Shown: in pieces, positions 17,801-26,221 of the stretch
Numbering within the stretch: the stretch's first letter is position 1
Layout: each line of letters opens with the position of its first letter
Assembly (NCBI GenBank): GCA_001650895.1
Contig: LXYH01000023.1
Coordinates: forward strand, 124,001-188,000
Source: Rhodobacteraceae bacterium EhC02
GTDB lineage: Bacteria; Pseudomonadota; Alphaproteobacteria; Rhodobacterales; Rhodobacteraceae
Direction of reading: 5' to 3'
DNA: 64,000 bases
Notes under the pieces: generated by a model
Told to the model about the DNA's origin: nothing
Seen by the model: only the letters and a program-made list of their open reading frames with translations
Database searches by the model: none
Made by a program: the position numbers and the translations under genes

Positions 17801-20800
17801 CTGGCATGCTGGTGACCGAGGGTGTGCTGTCACTGACCGCGGGTGCGATGCGGATCCAGACGGGTTCCTATCTGACCGGGACCCAGCTGCGGCTGAACGC
17901 GGACAGCGTGCACAACTATGCCAACACGGTGCTGACGGGAACCGCGCGCAACGACTGGACCATCGCGCAGGATTATCGCCAGTACGGCAGCCTTTTCGCC
18001 GAGGGCGCGCTGCGCATCACCGCCGGAACTTTCCAGAGCTTCACCGGCAGTCTTCTGGGCAGCAGCGATTCCATCGCGATGACCACAAGCGGAACCACGA
18101 CACTGGCCGGGTCGATTTCGGCGCGGACCGCCGCGCTGACGGCGTCAGCCATCTCCGGTGCGGCCACCTCGTCGGTTTTCACAACGGGTGATCTGCGTCT
18201 GACGGCAGCCAGTGGCCGGGTCGGCCATGTCGGCGAGATCGTGGCGGGCGGCAACCTGACCGTAAGTTCCAGAGAGTTCGACATCCGGGGCAGCCTGTAC
18301 GGCACCAACGTGGTGCTGAATGCTGCGACCCGTGCCACGACCTTCGGCAATCTTTATGCGGGCGAGCGGTTCACGGTTTCGGTGAGCGAGGCCGCCCTGT
18401 CGAATTACGGGCTGATCGAGGCGCGCGATCTTGTGTCGATCACCGCGCGCGGGATCACGGTCTTCAACGGGGGCAGCGTCAATTCGACCGAGATCCTGGC
18501 GAATGTGACAGGCGGGATCAGCAATGCCGGCACGCTTTATGGCGCGCGGCAGATCACGCTCTATGCCACTGCCGGGATCAGCAACCAGGGGACGGGTGTG
18601 ATCAACGGGGCCTCGCTGGGTGTCAGGGGCATCGACTTCAACAACAGCGGCAGCGTCAACGTTTTCGGCCTGTTCGGCACCCTGTCGCGCAACATGCAGA
18701 ATTTCGGCACGATCAACGCCGAAACCTATGTCGGGATCACCACCGCCAATTTCTACAACCGCGCGAATGCACTTCTGCAATCGGGTGAACACCTGCATGT
18801 GCGGTCGACGGGCGTTGTCGCCAACGAGGCGGGCGCACGGCTCTTGGCGGATACGATCGACCTGCGCGGCGGTTCCGTGTCGAACTCCGGGCTGATCCGC
18901 GGCCAGACGGTCACCAATATCGCCGATCTGTCCGGGTCGCTTGTCAACGGGGCCAGCGGCCGGATCGAGGGGCAGACGATCGCCCTGCTGATGACGGGGG
19001 GCCTGCGCAACGACGGTGTGATCGGCACCGCGCAGGGCACCAACCTTGTAAGCCTGTCGGTCGCGCGCGAAGCAACCAACAATGGCCAGATCGCCGGGCA
19101 GAACATCTCGGCGCTGGTGCAGCAACATATCGTCAACCCGGGGTCCATCACGGCAAGCCAGGAACTGGGCCTGAAATCGAACACCAGCTACATCGGCAAC
19201 TCCGGCGTGCTGCGCGGGCAGGATGTGGTGATCGAAACCGCCGGAGGGTTCGACAACCAGGGCCTTCTGCGGGGGGGCGAGGATATCTCGGTCACGGCGG
19301 GCGGCGACATCCGCAACCGCGTGGTGAACGGCTCGGTCCCTGAAATCCTTGCGCCGCGTATCTTGTTGCAGGCAAACGGCGCCGTATCGAACAACGGACG
19401 CCTGTTCGGGTACCAGTCGCTTGGCGTGCAGGCCATCAACGGCGCCATCCACAACAACGGGACGATCACCGGGCCGGATATCACCCTGATTGCCCGGAAC
19501 GACGGCGTCTGGTCGCCTGCGGCCATCGTCGCAGGGGGCAGCCTTGCCATCGAGGCGCGCAGCATCGGCCTGCGTGACCGGATCTCGGTCACCAACGACG
19601 TCACCCTGCGAACGACGCATTTCAACATCGAGGTGGATGGGACCATCCAGACGCAGCGGTTGATGATCGAGGCTGCAGGCGACATCGTCGCTGCGGCGGG
19701 CGCGCTGCGGGGCAGCGAGCTTGTGCAGCTTGTGGCCAATGACATCCAGCGGCCCGATGGCGTGAACAGCAGCACGACCCGCACCCGTAAACTGGGTGTG
19801 ATCGGCGGGGCGCTGAACGATGTCTATGTCGAACTGCGCACCGGCAGCATCGGCGCGCTGGGGCCGTCGATCTACGAGGCGACAGGCCATGCCTACGAGG
19901 CGTTGAACTGGAACGCCGCGGGGTCTGTGTCGTTGATCACCGGGCAGGGCAACATCCTGCTGACCGGCAATATCAACGCGGCGAATGACCTCTACATTCG
20001 CGCCGGCACCAATGCGGTTCTGAACTCGGGCACGCTGCGCGGCGGGAACATCACCCATGTCGAAGGCGCGCGGTTCCTGAAGAATTACGGCGGCGCGGTC
20101 GTGACTGCGGGCAACAAGGTGCAACTGTCGCAGACGGCGGGCTGGTTCTATACCGCCGACTGGTTCAGTGGCGATCTGACCCATCACCTGAGCGTTCAGG
20201 CCGAGACCATCATCGTCAACAGCAGTCACCGCCTTGTGGGGCGTGACATCTACCTGCTGGCCACCGAGGACATCCGCCAACGCGATCACGTCATTTCGGC
20301 CCGCGGCATCACGTACAGCGCCGGGCGCGACATGCTGATCCGGTTCAACCCGTTCAACTGGCGCGCGGCCAATCCGGGTGCGGCCTATACCGGCGACTTC
20401 TGGGACATGCAGTCCGCCGGGGTGCGGGGCAATCCGCTGCTGTCGCAGGGCGCGGGCATGGTGCTTTACGCCGGGCGCGACCTGACACTGAAATCCGGCA
20501 AGGTCCATTCCGGTGGCAGCCTGGACATCGTGGCGGGCAACACCTTCCTGAGCGAGCCGATCTATATCGAGAACGGCCGCACCAACCGCCCCGGCAACGT
20601 CGGCTGGGATTTCGACAGCCGCTATACCGGCGTTGTCAGCGGTCACAACGCGGGCAATGTCATCATCACGGAATTGCGCGCCTACGAGAACCAGATCTCG
20701 GCCCGCAATGACCTGAACATCACCGCCGGCGGCATGGTCAACCTGATCGGAACGCGTGTCACCTCGAGCCATGGAAACATCACGCTCGAGGCGCTGAATG

Positions 20801-23508
20801 CCGGGATCAACATGGTCGCGGCACCCGGCTTCTGGTCCTACAACTATACGCAGACGACGACGCGGAAGAAGCTCTTCGGTCTCTACAAAAGAACGACGCG
20901 TTACGAGTATGACGCGGCCGAGGACATCTACAAGCGGTCGGTCCTGAGTGCGGCGAACGGCGACATCACCCTGCGCGCCACGGGCACCAACCTGACCGGA
21001 CCGGGATCGGTGCCGATTGCGTCGATCCTGTCGGCGGGCACCGAGTTCAACGCCAGGAACATCAGGCTGTTCACCCCCAACGGCAATATCACGGCAGGCA
21101 CCTATGCCGAGCGGTCGATCACACGGGAAGAAACCCACAGCAGCACGCGCATTTTCTGGTTCATTCCTTTCGGGTCCGACGACACCGAGGAAACCAACAG
21201 CATCCTCGTCAACTACGGCAATGACTTCCTGGCCGATGAATTGCTGAGCCTTCGCGCGCCCCAGGGCACGCTGAGCATCACGGGTGGGTCGATCCGCGCG
21301 CAGAGCCTGGTCATCCAGGCGGCGCAGCTGCAGATCAACGGCGTGATCAATTCGGCGCGGCAGACCTATTATTCGCGCCGCGACAACATGATCACGATCA
21401 CCACGATCCAGTCAGGCTTTGAACGTGAAACCGCTGCGATGCCGGAAATCTTCGTGCCGGACATCAGTTTCGACGTCACGGGGCAGGCCCATATCGCGGG
21501 CTATCGCGGCACCACGCTGAACAGCCAGATCATCAACCTGATCGGATCACGGCAGTTCTCCAACGAGATGCTTGGCATTGCCCCGCCGGATGATGCGGCA
21601 GCGGCACAAAACGCCGCGCAGGCGGTGAACAGCGACTACATGCGCAGCTTCACCCTGCCGGGTGCCACGGATGGCGCACAGTTCGCCTATCTCGACGTGC
21701 TGATACAGGACTATGGCGCAACCTATCACGCCTTCGAGCTGCGCGATCATTCCTGGTACGACAAGCAGGTTCAGCTGAACCCGGCGTTCCGCGCGCTACT
21801 GCAGGCCGTGGTGGCCTATGCGGTGGGCGGCATCAACTTCGGGATCGAGAACGCCTTTGTCGCCAAGGGCGTCGAGGCGGCGACCACCAACCTTGTGGTG
21901 GGCGTGATCGAAGGCGGCATCACCGGCAACATGGACATGGAGGCGATCCTGCGTGGCACGCTTTTGTCGGGTGTGTCCGCCAGCCTGAGCAGCCTTGTGG
22001 CCGAGAACATCAACTGGGGCGCAGGCCTCAGCGATCAGAGCCCCTTCCTCAACGACCTGCGCGGCACCTTCGCGCCGGCCAATATCCTGGACCGTTTTGG
22101 CGACCAGATCACCAGCCAGATCATCACCAACGTGGTCTATGGCCAGGATCCCTTTGCCGGTTTCGACGCGCTGGGCCGGTCCTTCCTGACCAATGAAATC
22201 ATGTCGCTGGCGCAGTTCGGCATCGGCGAACTGGGCCATGGCAATGCAAACTGGGAAGGCTCTCCGGGTCATCTGCTGCTGCATGGCGGTCTGGGCTGCG
22301 CGCTGATCGAGGTCATGGACGGTGATTGCGTCGCGGGCTTCTTCGCGGGCGTCAGCCAGTCCCTGCTGGCCGGATCGAACCTGAGCGACGAGCAGAAGCT
22401 GGAACTGGCCCCCCTGGTGGGCGCGCTGTCGGGCTTCGTCTTCTCGGGCGGAAACGCGATCAACGTCAGCTTCGGCAGCACCATCGCGCAGTCGGGGATC
22501 GTCAACAACTACCTGACGCATGTGCAGGTTCTCCAGATGGAATCCGAGATGACGCAGTGCCTGTTGCGGGCTGACTGCGGCGACGCGGAGATGCGCGCTA
22601 TCGTCGAACGCTATCGTGGGTTGTCTGCTGCCAACCGGGCCGAACTGCAGGCATGCCAGACGGCAGAGTGCTGGGAATTCCATCGCCAGCGGATGATCCG
22701 GAGTGAGCAGGAGATCAGGGCAATCCGGGCGCGCACGCCGATGGATATGCTTTCCAGCCTGAACTACGTGATGGGGCAGGTCACTACCTTTGCGCAGGAG
22801 GAGCTTAACGAGTCCTTCACCGCAGTGGTCCATCCCGCTCACATGGTTTTTGGCCAGACCTTCGAGCAATGGGGGCAGCAAAACTGCAGCGGCAGGCTGG
22901 ATTATGCCTGCTTGCAAAGCTTCCAGAGCATGTCGAATGTCCAGAGCCTTGGAAACTCGCTGGTCACCGCACTGGAACTGACAACGCCACTTGGCCTTGT
23001 CGTCGAAGGCTATGCCTGCGCCGCCAACATGACCGTAGCGGCCTGCGCCACGGCCGCCGCCTCTGCGATCCCCACGGGGGCTCTCGTGCGACTGGGCGGA
23101 AAGGTCTTCATCCGCTCGGGCGACGAGGTTCTGGAAGTCACGGTTGAAGTGTCAGGCGGCACCCGGACCGTTGCGGATATCTCTCCTTCCGTCAGGCCGC
23201 TTACAGAAGCTGAAAGAATCGGCATCCTTCGTGAAGCGTCGAATCTACCCTCGGGGAACCGTACGCTTTTGGGAACTGCCACACGCGCTGAAGCGGCTGA
23301 GTTGGGTGAGGCATGGGTTGGCCCGGGTTTCAGGGTTGCGAGCGATGGCAGGACGTTGATCAGCGCGGATGGGTTACGGCAATATCGGCCACCAGCCCCG
23401 AAGCCAAACAGTCCGTATACACAAACGGGTGTTCAGGCTAACTTTGAACAAAGGCTTGACCCGACCACAAGCTGGACATCCAACGCCCATCTCGACATTT
23501 CGGATTAG
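14860..23508 (+). CDS. Giant filamentous haemagglutinin / CdiA-like TpsA exoprotein with C-terminal toxin tip
   Basis: A 2,882-residue surface protein exported by two-partner secretion, probably a contact-dependent growth-inhibition effector. In order: a long signal region (cleavage near residue 46, VAYAQ), the TPS domain with NPNGINCNGC at about residue 156 and its Cys pair, about 2,000 residues of degenerate haemagglutinin repeats (many N-x-G, GLIRGQ-type beta-helix turns), a DUF637-like pretoxin segment at about 2276-2460 (YLDVLIQDYGATYHAFELR, then Gly-rich hydrophobic stretches), a Cys-containing helical region, and a ~100-residue tip from about 2780 ending GLRQYRPP ... ANFEQR ... SNAHLDI. 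I know this tip type from other haemagglutinins but cannot assign its activity. No VENN motif is seen. ATG 14860 follows a weak ribosome site. The immunity gene starts 4 bp later. Confidence 0.9.
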   Translation: MVRFSGSRSGSSFGRYFFRKSKQAFTLVVCLAVTFQPILAQVAYAQEIIIDPNGNVGFAPTLQRSTRPQVVDIARPNEGGVSHNRYERFDVTSRGVVLNNSQGPASTSVAGNIAGNPNLATGTATTIVNEVTSTRTTALNGSVEVAGDRAGVIIANPNGINCNGCNFINAGSATLTTGVPVISGGNIRLDVTRGTVTIGRNGLRGATAPGGGLPEVNLIGRTVVIDGQVSAIDGITVLGGAQQYDLTNKRRIANLAGSGTAPDLVIDGTEFGAMTAGRIQIIGNEAGLGVRTLGAVQSTVGDVQITAEGNTTVRTVAAQGRAIVQSNAGDLTLERDIVSATRDVAASARNNLTVGTDSGLFGQTGVNLNARNRDLQFDGVLQSGANATLYGRNSLSFGGYGTAAGDFSVGGRGTITLQDSTVVANRMVVVPGSGAFALRNAAVFSGQNFNISTHHFSLGENVYVEGRNVGEDSTLAVTASGNFTNSADLEAGQLSNISFAGHLFNEAGGIIRDTRLNLTFGRDLHNSGVIFGTESLALNVASLFNNATGTILSDSVGITTSAVLHNAGAILSEGAATLVAGTQFRNEGLLQAIRATITAPSILNTGAAALRLRDSGILTVTGTLTNAGVMTSAGSLQINAGQFTNNGNLAVETSLVALTSDLTNAGVITAGGSMSLRATNLLTSSGTIASYGNAVLHSDLRVENRGLLLADNSLLVTSPRFDNIGGDAVLRAVTGDIRSATIVNSGEVYLVNSFRRRDNIELFDNSGVFATQGFIEIANTGSSTARGQFHAGSVLMAGLRPEDETQTLATTGNVVLRFQNLTLQGSVIAGGAVTISGPSALVINGTIRAGTTVNLTGGTSIAVGSAGVIQAAGAGFVTAAGSFTNDGLVSLGGYMRVGGGMQSFTNRNAIAIAATDRFTLPVSFTNTGVLQASGGISIASGTISNTGLLQSVTALSLAAQRSSVDPATGQTVIIRGGLSNTGMLVTEGVLSLTAGAMRIQTGSYLTGTQLRLNADSVHNYANTVLTGTARNDWTIAQDYRQYGSLFAEGALRITAGTFQSFTGSLLGSSDSIAMTTSGTTTLAGSISARTAALTASAISGAATSSVFTTGDLRLTAASGRVGHVGEIVAGGNLTVSSREFDIRGSLYGTNVVLNAATRATTFGNLYAGERFTVSVSEAALSNYGLIEARDLVSITARGITVFNGGSVNSTEILANVTGGISNAGTLYGARQITLYATAGISNQGTGVINGASLGVRGIDFNNSGSVNVFGLFGTLSRNMQNFGTINAETYVGITTANFYNRANALLQSGEHLHVRSTGVVANEAGARLLADTIDLRGGSVSNSGLIRGQTVTNIADLSGSLVNGASGRIEGQTIALLMTGGLRNDGVIGTAQGTNLVSLSVAREATNNGQIAGQNISALVQQHIVNPGSITASQELGLKSNTSYIGNSGVLRGQDVVIETAGGFDNQGLLRGGEDISVTAGGDIRNRVVNGSVPEILAPRILLQANGAVSNNGRLFGYQSLGVQAINGAIHNNGTITGPDITLIARNDGVWSPAAIVAGGSLAIEARSIGLRDRISVTNDVTLRTTHFNIEVDGTIQTQRLMIEAAGDIVAAAGALRGSELVQLVANDIQRPDGVNSSTTRTRKLGVIGGALNDVYVELRTGSIGALGPSIYEATGHAYEALNWNAAGSVSLITGQGNILLTGNINAANDLYIRAGTNAVLNSGTLRGGNITHVEGARFLKNYGGAVVTAGNKVQLSQTAGWFYTADWFSGDLTHHLSVQAETIIVNSSHRLVGRDIYLLATEDIRQRDHVISARGITYSAGRDMLIRFNPFNWRAANPGAAYTGDFWDMQSAGVRGNPLLSQGAGMVLYAGRDLTLKSGKVHSGGSLDIVAGNTFLSEPIYIENGRTNRPGNVGWDFDSRYTGVVSGHNAGNVIITELRAYENQISARNDLNITAGGMVNLIGTRVTSSHGNITLEALNAGINMVAAPGFWSYNYTQTTTRKKLFGLYKRTTRYEYDAAEDIYKRSVLSAANGDITLRATGTNLTGPGSVPIASILSAGTEFNARNIRLFTPNGNITAGTYAERSITREETHSSTRIFWFIPFGSDDTEETNSILVNYGNDFLADELLSLRAPQGTLSITGGSIRAQSLVIQAAQLQINGVINSARQTYYSRRDNMITITTIQSGFERETAAMPEIFVPDISFDVTGQAHIAGYRGTTLNSQIINLIGSRQFSNEMLGIAPPDDAAAAQNAAQAVNSDYMRSFTLPGATDGAQFAYLDVLIQDYGATYHAFELRDHSWYDKQVQLNPAFRALLQAVVAYAVGGINFGIENAFVAKGVEAATTNLVVGVIEGGITGNMDMEAILRGTLLSGVSASLSSLVAENINWGAGLSDQSPFLNDLRGTFAPANILDRFGDQITSQIITNVVYGQDPFAGFDALGRSFLTNEIMSLAQFGIGELGHGNANWEGSPGHLLLHGGLGCALIEVMDGDCVAGFFAGVSQSLLAGSNLSDEQKLELAPLVGALSGFVFSGGNAINVSFGSTIAQSGIVNNYLTHVQVLQMESEMTQCLLRADCGDAEMRAIVERYRGLSAANRAELQACQTAECWEFHRQRMIRSEQEIRAIRARTPMDMLSSLNYVMGQVTTFAQEELNESFTAVVHPAHMVFGQTFEQWGQQNCSGRLDYACLQSFQSMSNVQSLGNSLVTALELTTPLGLVVEGYACAANMTVAACATAAASAIPTGALVRLGGKVFIRSGDEVLEVTVEVSGGTRTVADISPSVRPLTEAERIGILREASNLPSGNRTLLGTATRAEAAELGEAWVGPGFRVASDGRTLISADGLRQYRPPAPKPNSPYTQTGVQANFEQRLDPTTSWTSNAHLDISD

Positions 23509-23512
23509 ACGC

Positions 23513-23878
23513 ATGAAGGCAAATCTCCGTCATCTCATTTCACCTGACATAGACGAGCGGGTTTTCTGGCCTGATGAGGAGGATTGTTTCTGTTTTGCCG
23601 TTGACGCATTGGTGGGACCCGATGGTGAACCAGGGGAGGAAGCATTTGGTTTTCGGGTCTGTACGCCAAAATGGATTGCGACGCGTATGATCAACCGTGA
23701 TTTTGGCGATTTCGGAGTTTTCGGAAAAAACCTGATCATCGTGAAAGAATATGATTGGGATGCGATAAGAAAGATGGTCGCGACTCTCTGTGCCAATACG
23801 ACGGGTAAAGACTGGCAAGAGGTCGCGTCTAAGCTTTCAAGATTTGGTCGTTGGGAATTCGAGGATCACCAGGGTTGA
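23513..23878 (+). CDS. Imm8-like immunity protein, probable cognate of the upstream toxin tip
   Basis: A 121-residue acidic cytoplasmic protein starting 4 bp after the exoprotein stop, the standard position for a CdiI-type antitoxin. The pattern LISPDID...FWPDEEDCFCFAVDALVGPDGEPGEEAFGFRVCTPKWI, then LIIVKEYDW and a C-terminal WQEVASKLSRFGRWEFED, matches what I recall of the Imm8 family of polymorphic-toxin immunity proteins. It would bind and block the toxin tip inside the producing cell. Base composition is more AT-rich than in the housekeeping genes, consistent with horizontal movement of the toxin-immunity cassette. Confidence 0.75.
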   Translation: MKANLRHLISPDIDERVFWPDEEDCFCFAVDALVGPDGEPGEEAFGFRVCTPKWIATRMINRDFGDFGVFGKNLIIVKEYDWDAIRKMVATLCANTTGKDWQEVASKLSRFGRWEFEDHQG

Positions 23879-23994
23879 CCTGTCGACATCCGCCTTGCCG
23901 GGTTACGACTATTTCGTTGGTGGTGTCCGTTGGCTCTGTTGCATAAATCCCGTTGGGGATTCATCTCGTGGATCCAGCATGATAGCTGGGTTGC

Positions 23995-24913
23995 ATGAGC
24001 AGACCGACACCAGCGACCTACAAGACCAGGAACTGGCCAGCGTGGCCGTCAGCAGACCTACAGTGATACTGCCATCCAGACGTGTCTGACGGTGAAGGTT
24101 CTGTTCGGCATGCCGCTGCGGCAGACGACCGGGTTCGTCGAAAGCCTGTTGCAGCTAGTCGGCCTCGACTGGACGGTGCCAGATTTTAGCACCCTGTCTC
24201 GCCGTCAGAAGACGCTGGCTGTCAACATCCCCTACCGGGGGTCGAAAGGCCCGCTGCACTTGCTGATCCCCTCTCGGGCATTGCTGCGCAATACCCTAAC
24301 GGGCAGCGGACAGCACGGGCATCAAGGTCGAGGGCGAAGGCGCGTGGCACGCCCGCAAGCATGGTGGCCCCAAACGGCGGGTCTGGCGAAAAATCCACCT
24401 CGGCATTGACGAGGAAACATTGGAGATACGTGCCTTTGAGATCACGAGGAGCCACATCGGCGATGGTGAGCGGTGCAGCGCCATCGGTTCGAGCGCGCCG
24501 CGAACGTGCTACCCGATCTGCTCAGCGGATCCCGGAGAACCAGGAGATTGGCAGCGTCACGCCAGACGGCGCCTACGACACGCGCAAGTGCCATGATGCA
24601 ATCGCGGGTCGCGGCGCCCATGCCGTCATCCCACCCCGAAAAATGCGAAGCCATGGAAGACCGTCCCGCCGGTGCCGCCCCGCGAAACAAGGCCCTGCGG
24701 GCCTCCAAATACCTCGGCCGGGCCCTTTGGCGACGATGGAGCGGATACCACCGCCGGAGCCGCGTCGAAACGAAGATGCATTGTGTCAAACTGCTGGGCC
24801 AGATGCTCATGGCGCGGGACTTCGACCGTCAAGTTGCCGAACTCCAGGTCCGTATTGCTGTGCTGAACGGCTACACCGCGCTCCGCATCCCTGTCACAGA
24901 GGCCGTGGAATAG
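23995..24913 (+). pseudogene. IS5-family transposase, multiply frameshifted
   Basis: Recognisable transposase pieces occur in successive frames: ATYKTRNWPA at the start, then TAIQTCLTVKVLFGMPLRQ and VGLDWTVPDFSTLSRRQKT, then GAYDTRKCHDAIAGRGAHA, then SGYHRRSRVETKMHCVKLL and LNGYTALRIPVTEAVE. An internal deletion of roughly 100 bp removes sequence after the first motif, a 40-bp insertion breaks the frame after LHLLI (24269-24308), and at least one more shift follows PPRK. The protein cannot be made as a whole, so the copy is immobile without help. Confidence 0.8.
24269..24308. repeat. 40-bp palindromic insertion inside the transposase pseudogene
   Basis: Comparison with the normal IS5 reading frame shows 40 extra bases between ...CTGATC and GACAGCACGGG. 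The insert contains an imperfect palindrome, GGGCATTGC / GCAATACCC. It may be a small mobile palindromic element or a scar; its boundaries are inferred from the recalled protein sequence. Confidence 0.4.
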
Positions 24914-24968
24914 GTCCGTCCGGGGAAAGGGGAACACCGACCATCAGCCGATTTGTGCAGCAGAGCCT

Positions 24969-25058
24969 GTCGTAACATCCCCGGTTGGCGAGTTTGTGAC
25001 AATCCTTCAGAATGGGATCACCAACGGAAATGTTGTCAGGGCCTTGAATGGTGGATGA
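24969..25058 (+). pseudogene. Orphan toxin-tip fragment 1 (3' end of a displaced exoprotein C-terminus)
   Basis: Directly after the IS end an open frame reads SPVGEFVTILQNGITNG and closes NVVRALNGG before TGA at 25056-25058. It has no start codon of its own, and its stop overlaps the following gene's start by 11 bp, the geometry of a toxin-immunity pair. The IS has probably cut off its upstream part. Interpretation as a displaced CdiA-CT is inference from position, phase and overlap; the fold is not identified. Confidence 0.45.
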
Positions 25059-25452
25059 ATATATTACGGTGCCGTTGATTGGCGTGCATTTGTCCCCTGT
25101 CTTCTGTCTATTCTTTGCTGATAGCAACGGCACCATTCACGCGCCGCTTTCAATCATCGTGCCTTCATCGGACAGCAGGCACGTGGCCATGTCAGCCGAC
25201 GGTTGCGGCAGGATAAGGTTAGACCATGATTTCTTGGCCGCAGTCTATCACGACAAGAGTTTGGGCTATTCCTTCATTGCACCAATTTCGTTGAAGCAGG
25301 ATTTGGACTTGACTGGTAAAGAGATTGTTCTGGCTGCGTACATTCAACGGTTAGAACATTCTGAAAACCTTGTTCTGGCGCTGGACGATGCCAGGCATCT
25401 GACTGTTTCATTCGAGGATGATGAAATGTTTTTTCAATTGCAGTCAGATTAA
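25048..25452 (+). CDS. Putative orphan immunity protein
   Basis: A 134-residue protein of low GC with no signal peptide or membrane segment. The C-terminal half alternates strands and acidic stretches (VLAAYIQRLEHSEN, LTVSFEDDEMFFQLQSD). It overlaps the end of toxin-tip fragment 1 and lies in a run of small genes behind a CdiA-like locus, which is where retained immunity genes accumulate. I recognise no named family. Role inferred from context only. Confidence 0.6.
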   Translation: MVDEYITVPLIGVHLSPVFCLFFADSNGTIHAPLSIIVPSSDSRHVAMSADGCGRIRLDHDFLAAVYHDKSLGYSFIAPISLKQDLDLTGKEIVLAAYIQRLEHSENLVLALDDARHLTVSFEDDEMFFQLQSD

Positions 25453-25494
25453 GGAAGGCGGATGGCGTGACCCGACACAACCTGATTTTTTCCC

Positions 25495-25650
25495 ATGCAC
25501 GCCAAAGGGCGTAAATCGATTGCCGGCTCCAGTCGCGGCTGGATGAAAGTTCAGTGGCAGGTCATACGAAATACACTTCCAGATGGAACCGTCCGAGTTC
25601 AAACTCCAAGGAACGATCCCAGACCAGCTACGCCTGTTGAAATCCCATGA
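25495..25650 (+). pseudogene. Orphan toxin-tip fragment 2
   Basis: A 51-residue frame, ending NTLPDGTVRVQTPRNDPRP then ATPVEIP and a stop overlapping the next start codon as ATGA (25647-25650). Such Pro/Arg-rich ends following a WQVIRNTL-type strand look like the last part of a secreted polymorphic toxin. No signal or delivery domain is attached, and a stop lies about 10 bp upstream in frame, so it cannot act as a complete effector unless recombined onto the full-length exoprotein gene. Confidence 0.45.
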
Positions 25651-26138
25651 AGTTCCGCGACCCACTGCCCGATTGGACAGAGCCTGAATCGATCAGATCA
25701 TGGGGGGACCAGGTCTCCCCACAACCGGCACTGCCCTGGCTGGACTATATAAATTACTACGTCCACCCCGATGTGGTTACCGCAGTCGGGCGTTTATTGG
25801 TGCCTGCTTTCGTGGAACATGAGGGTGGTGTGTTCCTTCGGGATCGGTTCTCGCTGGCCGGGTATTCACGCTGGCAGGCAGAACTTGGCGAACTCGTGGC
25901 CGTCGAAAAGATGATCAATCATCAGCACGTGTATGACTTGTTTGCATCGAATGAAGACATCGCGGAAGCCGCGTTCGAGGGCGTGGCAAACGTGATGGCG
26001 CAAACCCTGCGCATGGCTTTGAACAGCAGCTTTCCCGAGCGGCGGTTCAATGTCTACACATCGAACACGGATCAGGATTATGGCCCTGTCGTGGGATTCC
26101 ATTCCGCCGATCCACTCTCATCTTCCTTCTCTTTCTGA
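25647..26138 (+). CDS. Putative immunity protein paired with toxin-tip fragment 2
   Basis: A 163-residue cytoplasmic protein, acidic and mostly helical in its second half (EKMINHQHVYDLFASNEDIAEAAF). It begins LPDWTEPESIRSWGDQV and includes LPWLDYINYYVHPDVVTAVG. The 4-bp ATGA overlap with fragment 2 argues that the two moved together as a toxin-immunity cassette. No family name is recognised. Context is the main support. Confidence 0.6.
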   Translation: MKFRDPLPDWTEPESIRSWGDQVSPQPALPWLDYINYYVHPDVVTAVGRLLVPAFVEHEGGVFLRDRFSLAGYSRWQAELGELVAVEKMINHQHVYDLFASNEDIAEAAFEGVANVMAQTLRMALNSSFPERRFNVYTSNTDQDYGPVVGFHSADPLSSSFSF

Positions 26139-26221
26139 TCTCTGCCGGCGACAATGCATCCGAGATATTGCCAAACGGGATTGCACCCACAGCAGTCTAC
26201 GTTGTCCGAAGGAATTGACCG

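Larger units (their letters stand above)
23932..24967 (+). mobile_element. Decayed IS5-family insertion sequence with both terminal inverted repeats
   Basis: Left end GGCTCTGTTGCATAAATC (23932-23949) and right end 24950-24967 are 18-bp inverted repeats with two mismatches, typical of the IS903-like branch of IS5. Between them lies a frameshifted transposase. No matching target duplication is visible at the two flanks, so the element has decayed or its ends were rearranged. It sits between the active immunity gene and the orphan toxin fragments. Confidence 0.8.

Noticed and set aside
18145-21138. Minus-strand open frame of 997 codons opposite the giant exoprotein gene
   Set aside because: It is antisense to a clearly coding, repeat-rich gene; its Arg/Asp/Gly-rich composition is that of a GC-bias shadow and no domain is visible.
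14860-23508. Possible CRISPR-like or tandem DNA repeats within the exoprotein gene
   Set aside because: Repeats are at protein level (degenerate beta-helix turns); no regular identical DNA units with spacers were seen.
26139-26218. Possible third toxin-tip fragment ending PTAVYVVRRN before the gene at 26222
   Set aside because: Its upstream frame runs antithetically through the preceding gene, and it has no recognisable toxin-like feature beyond position.
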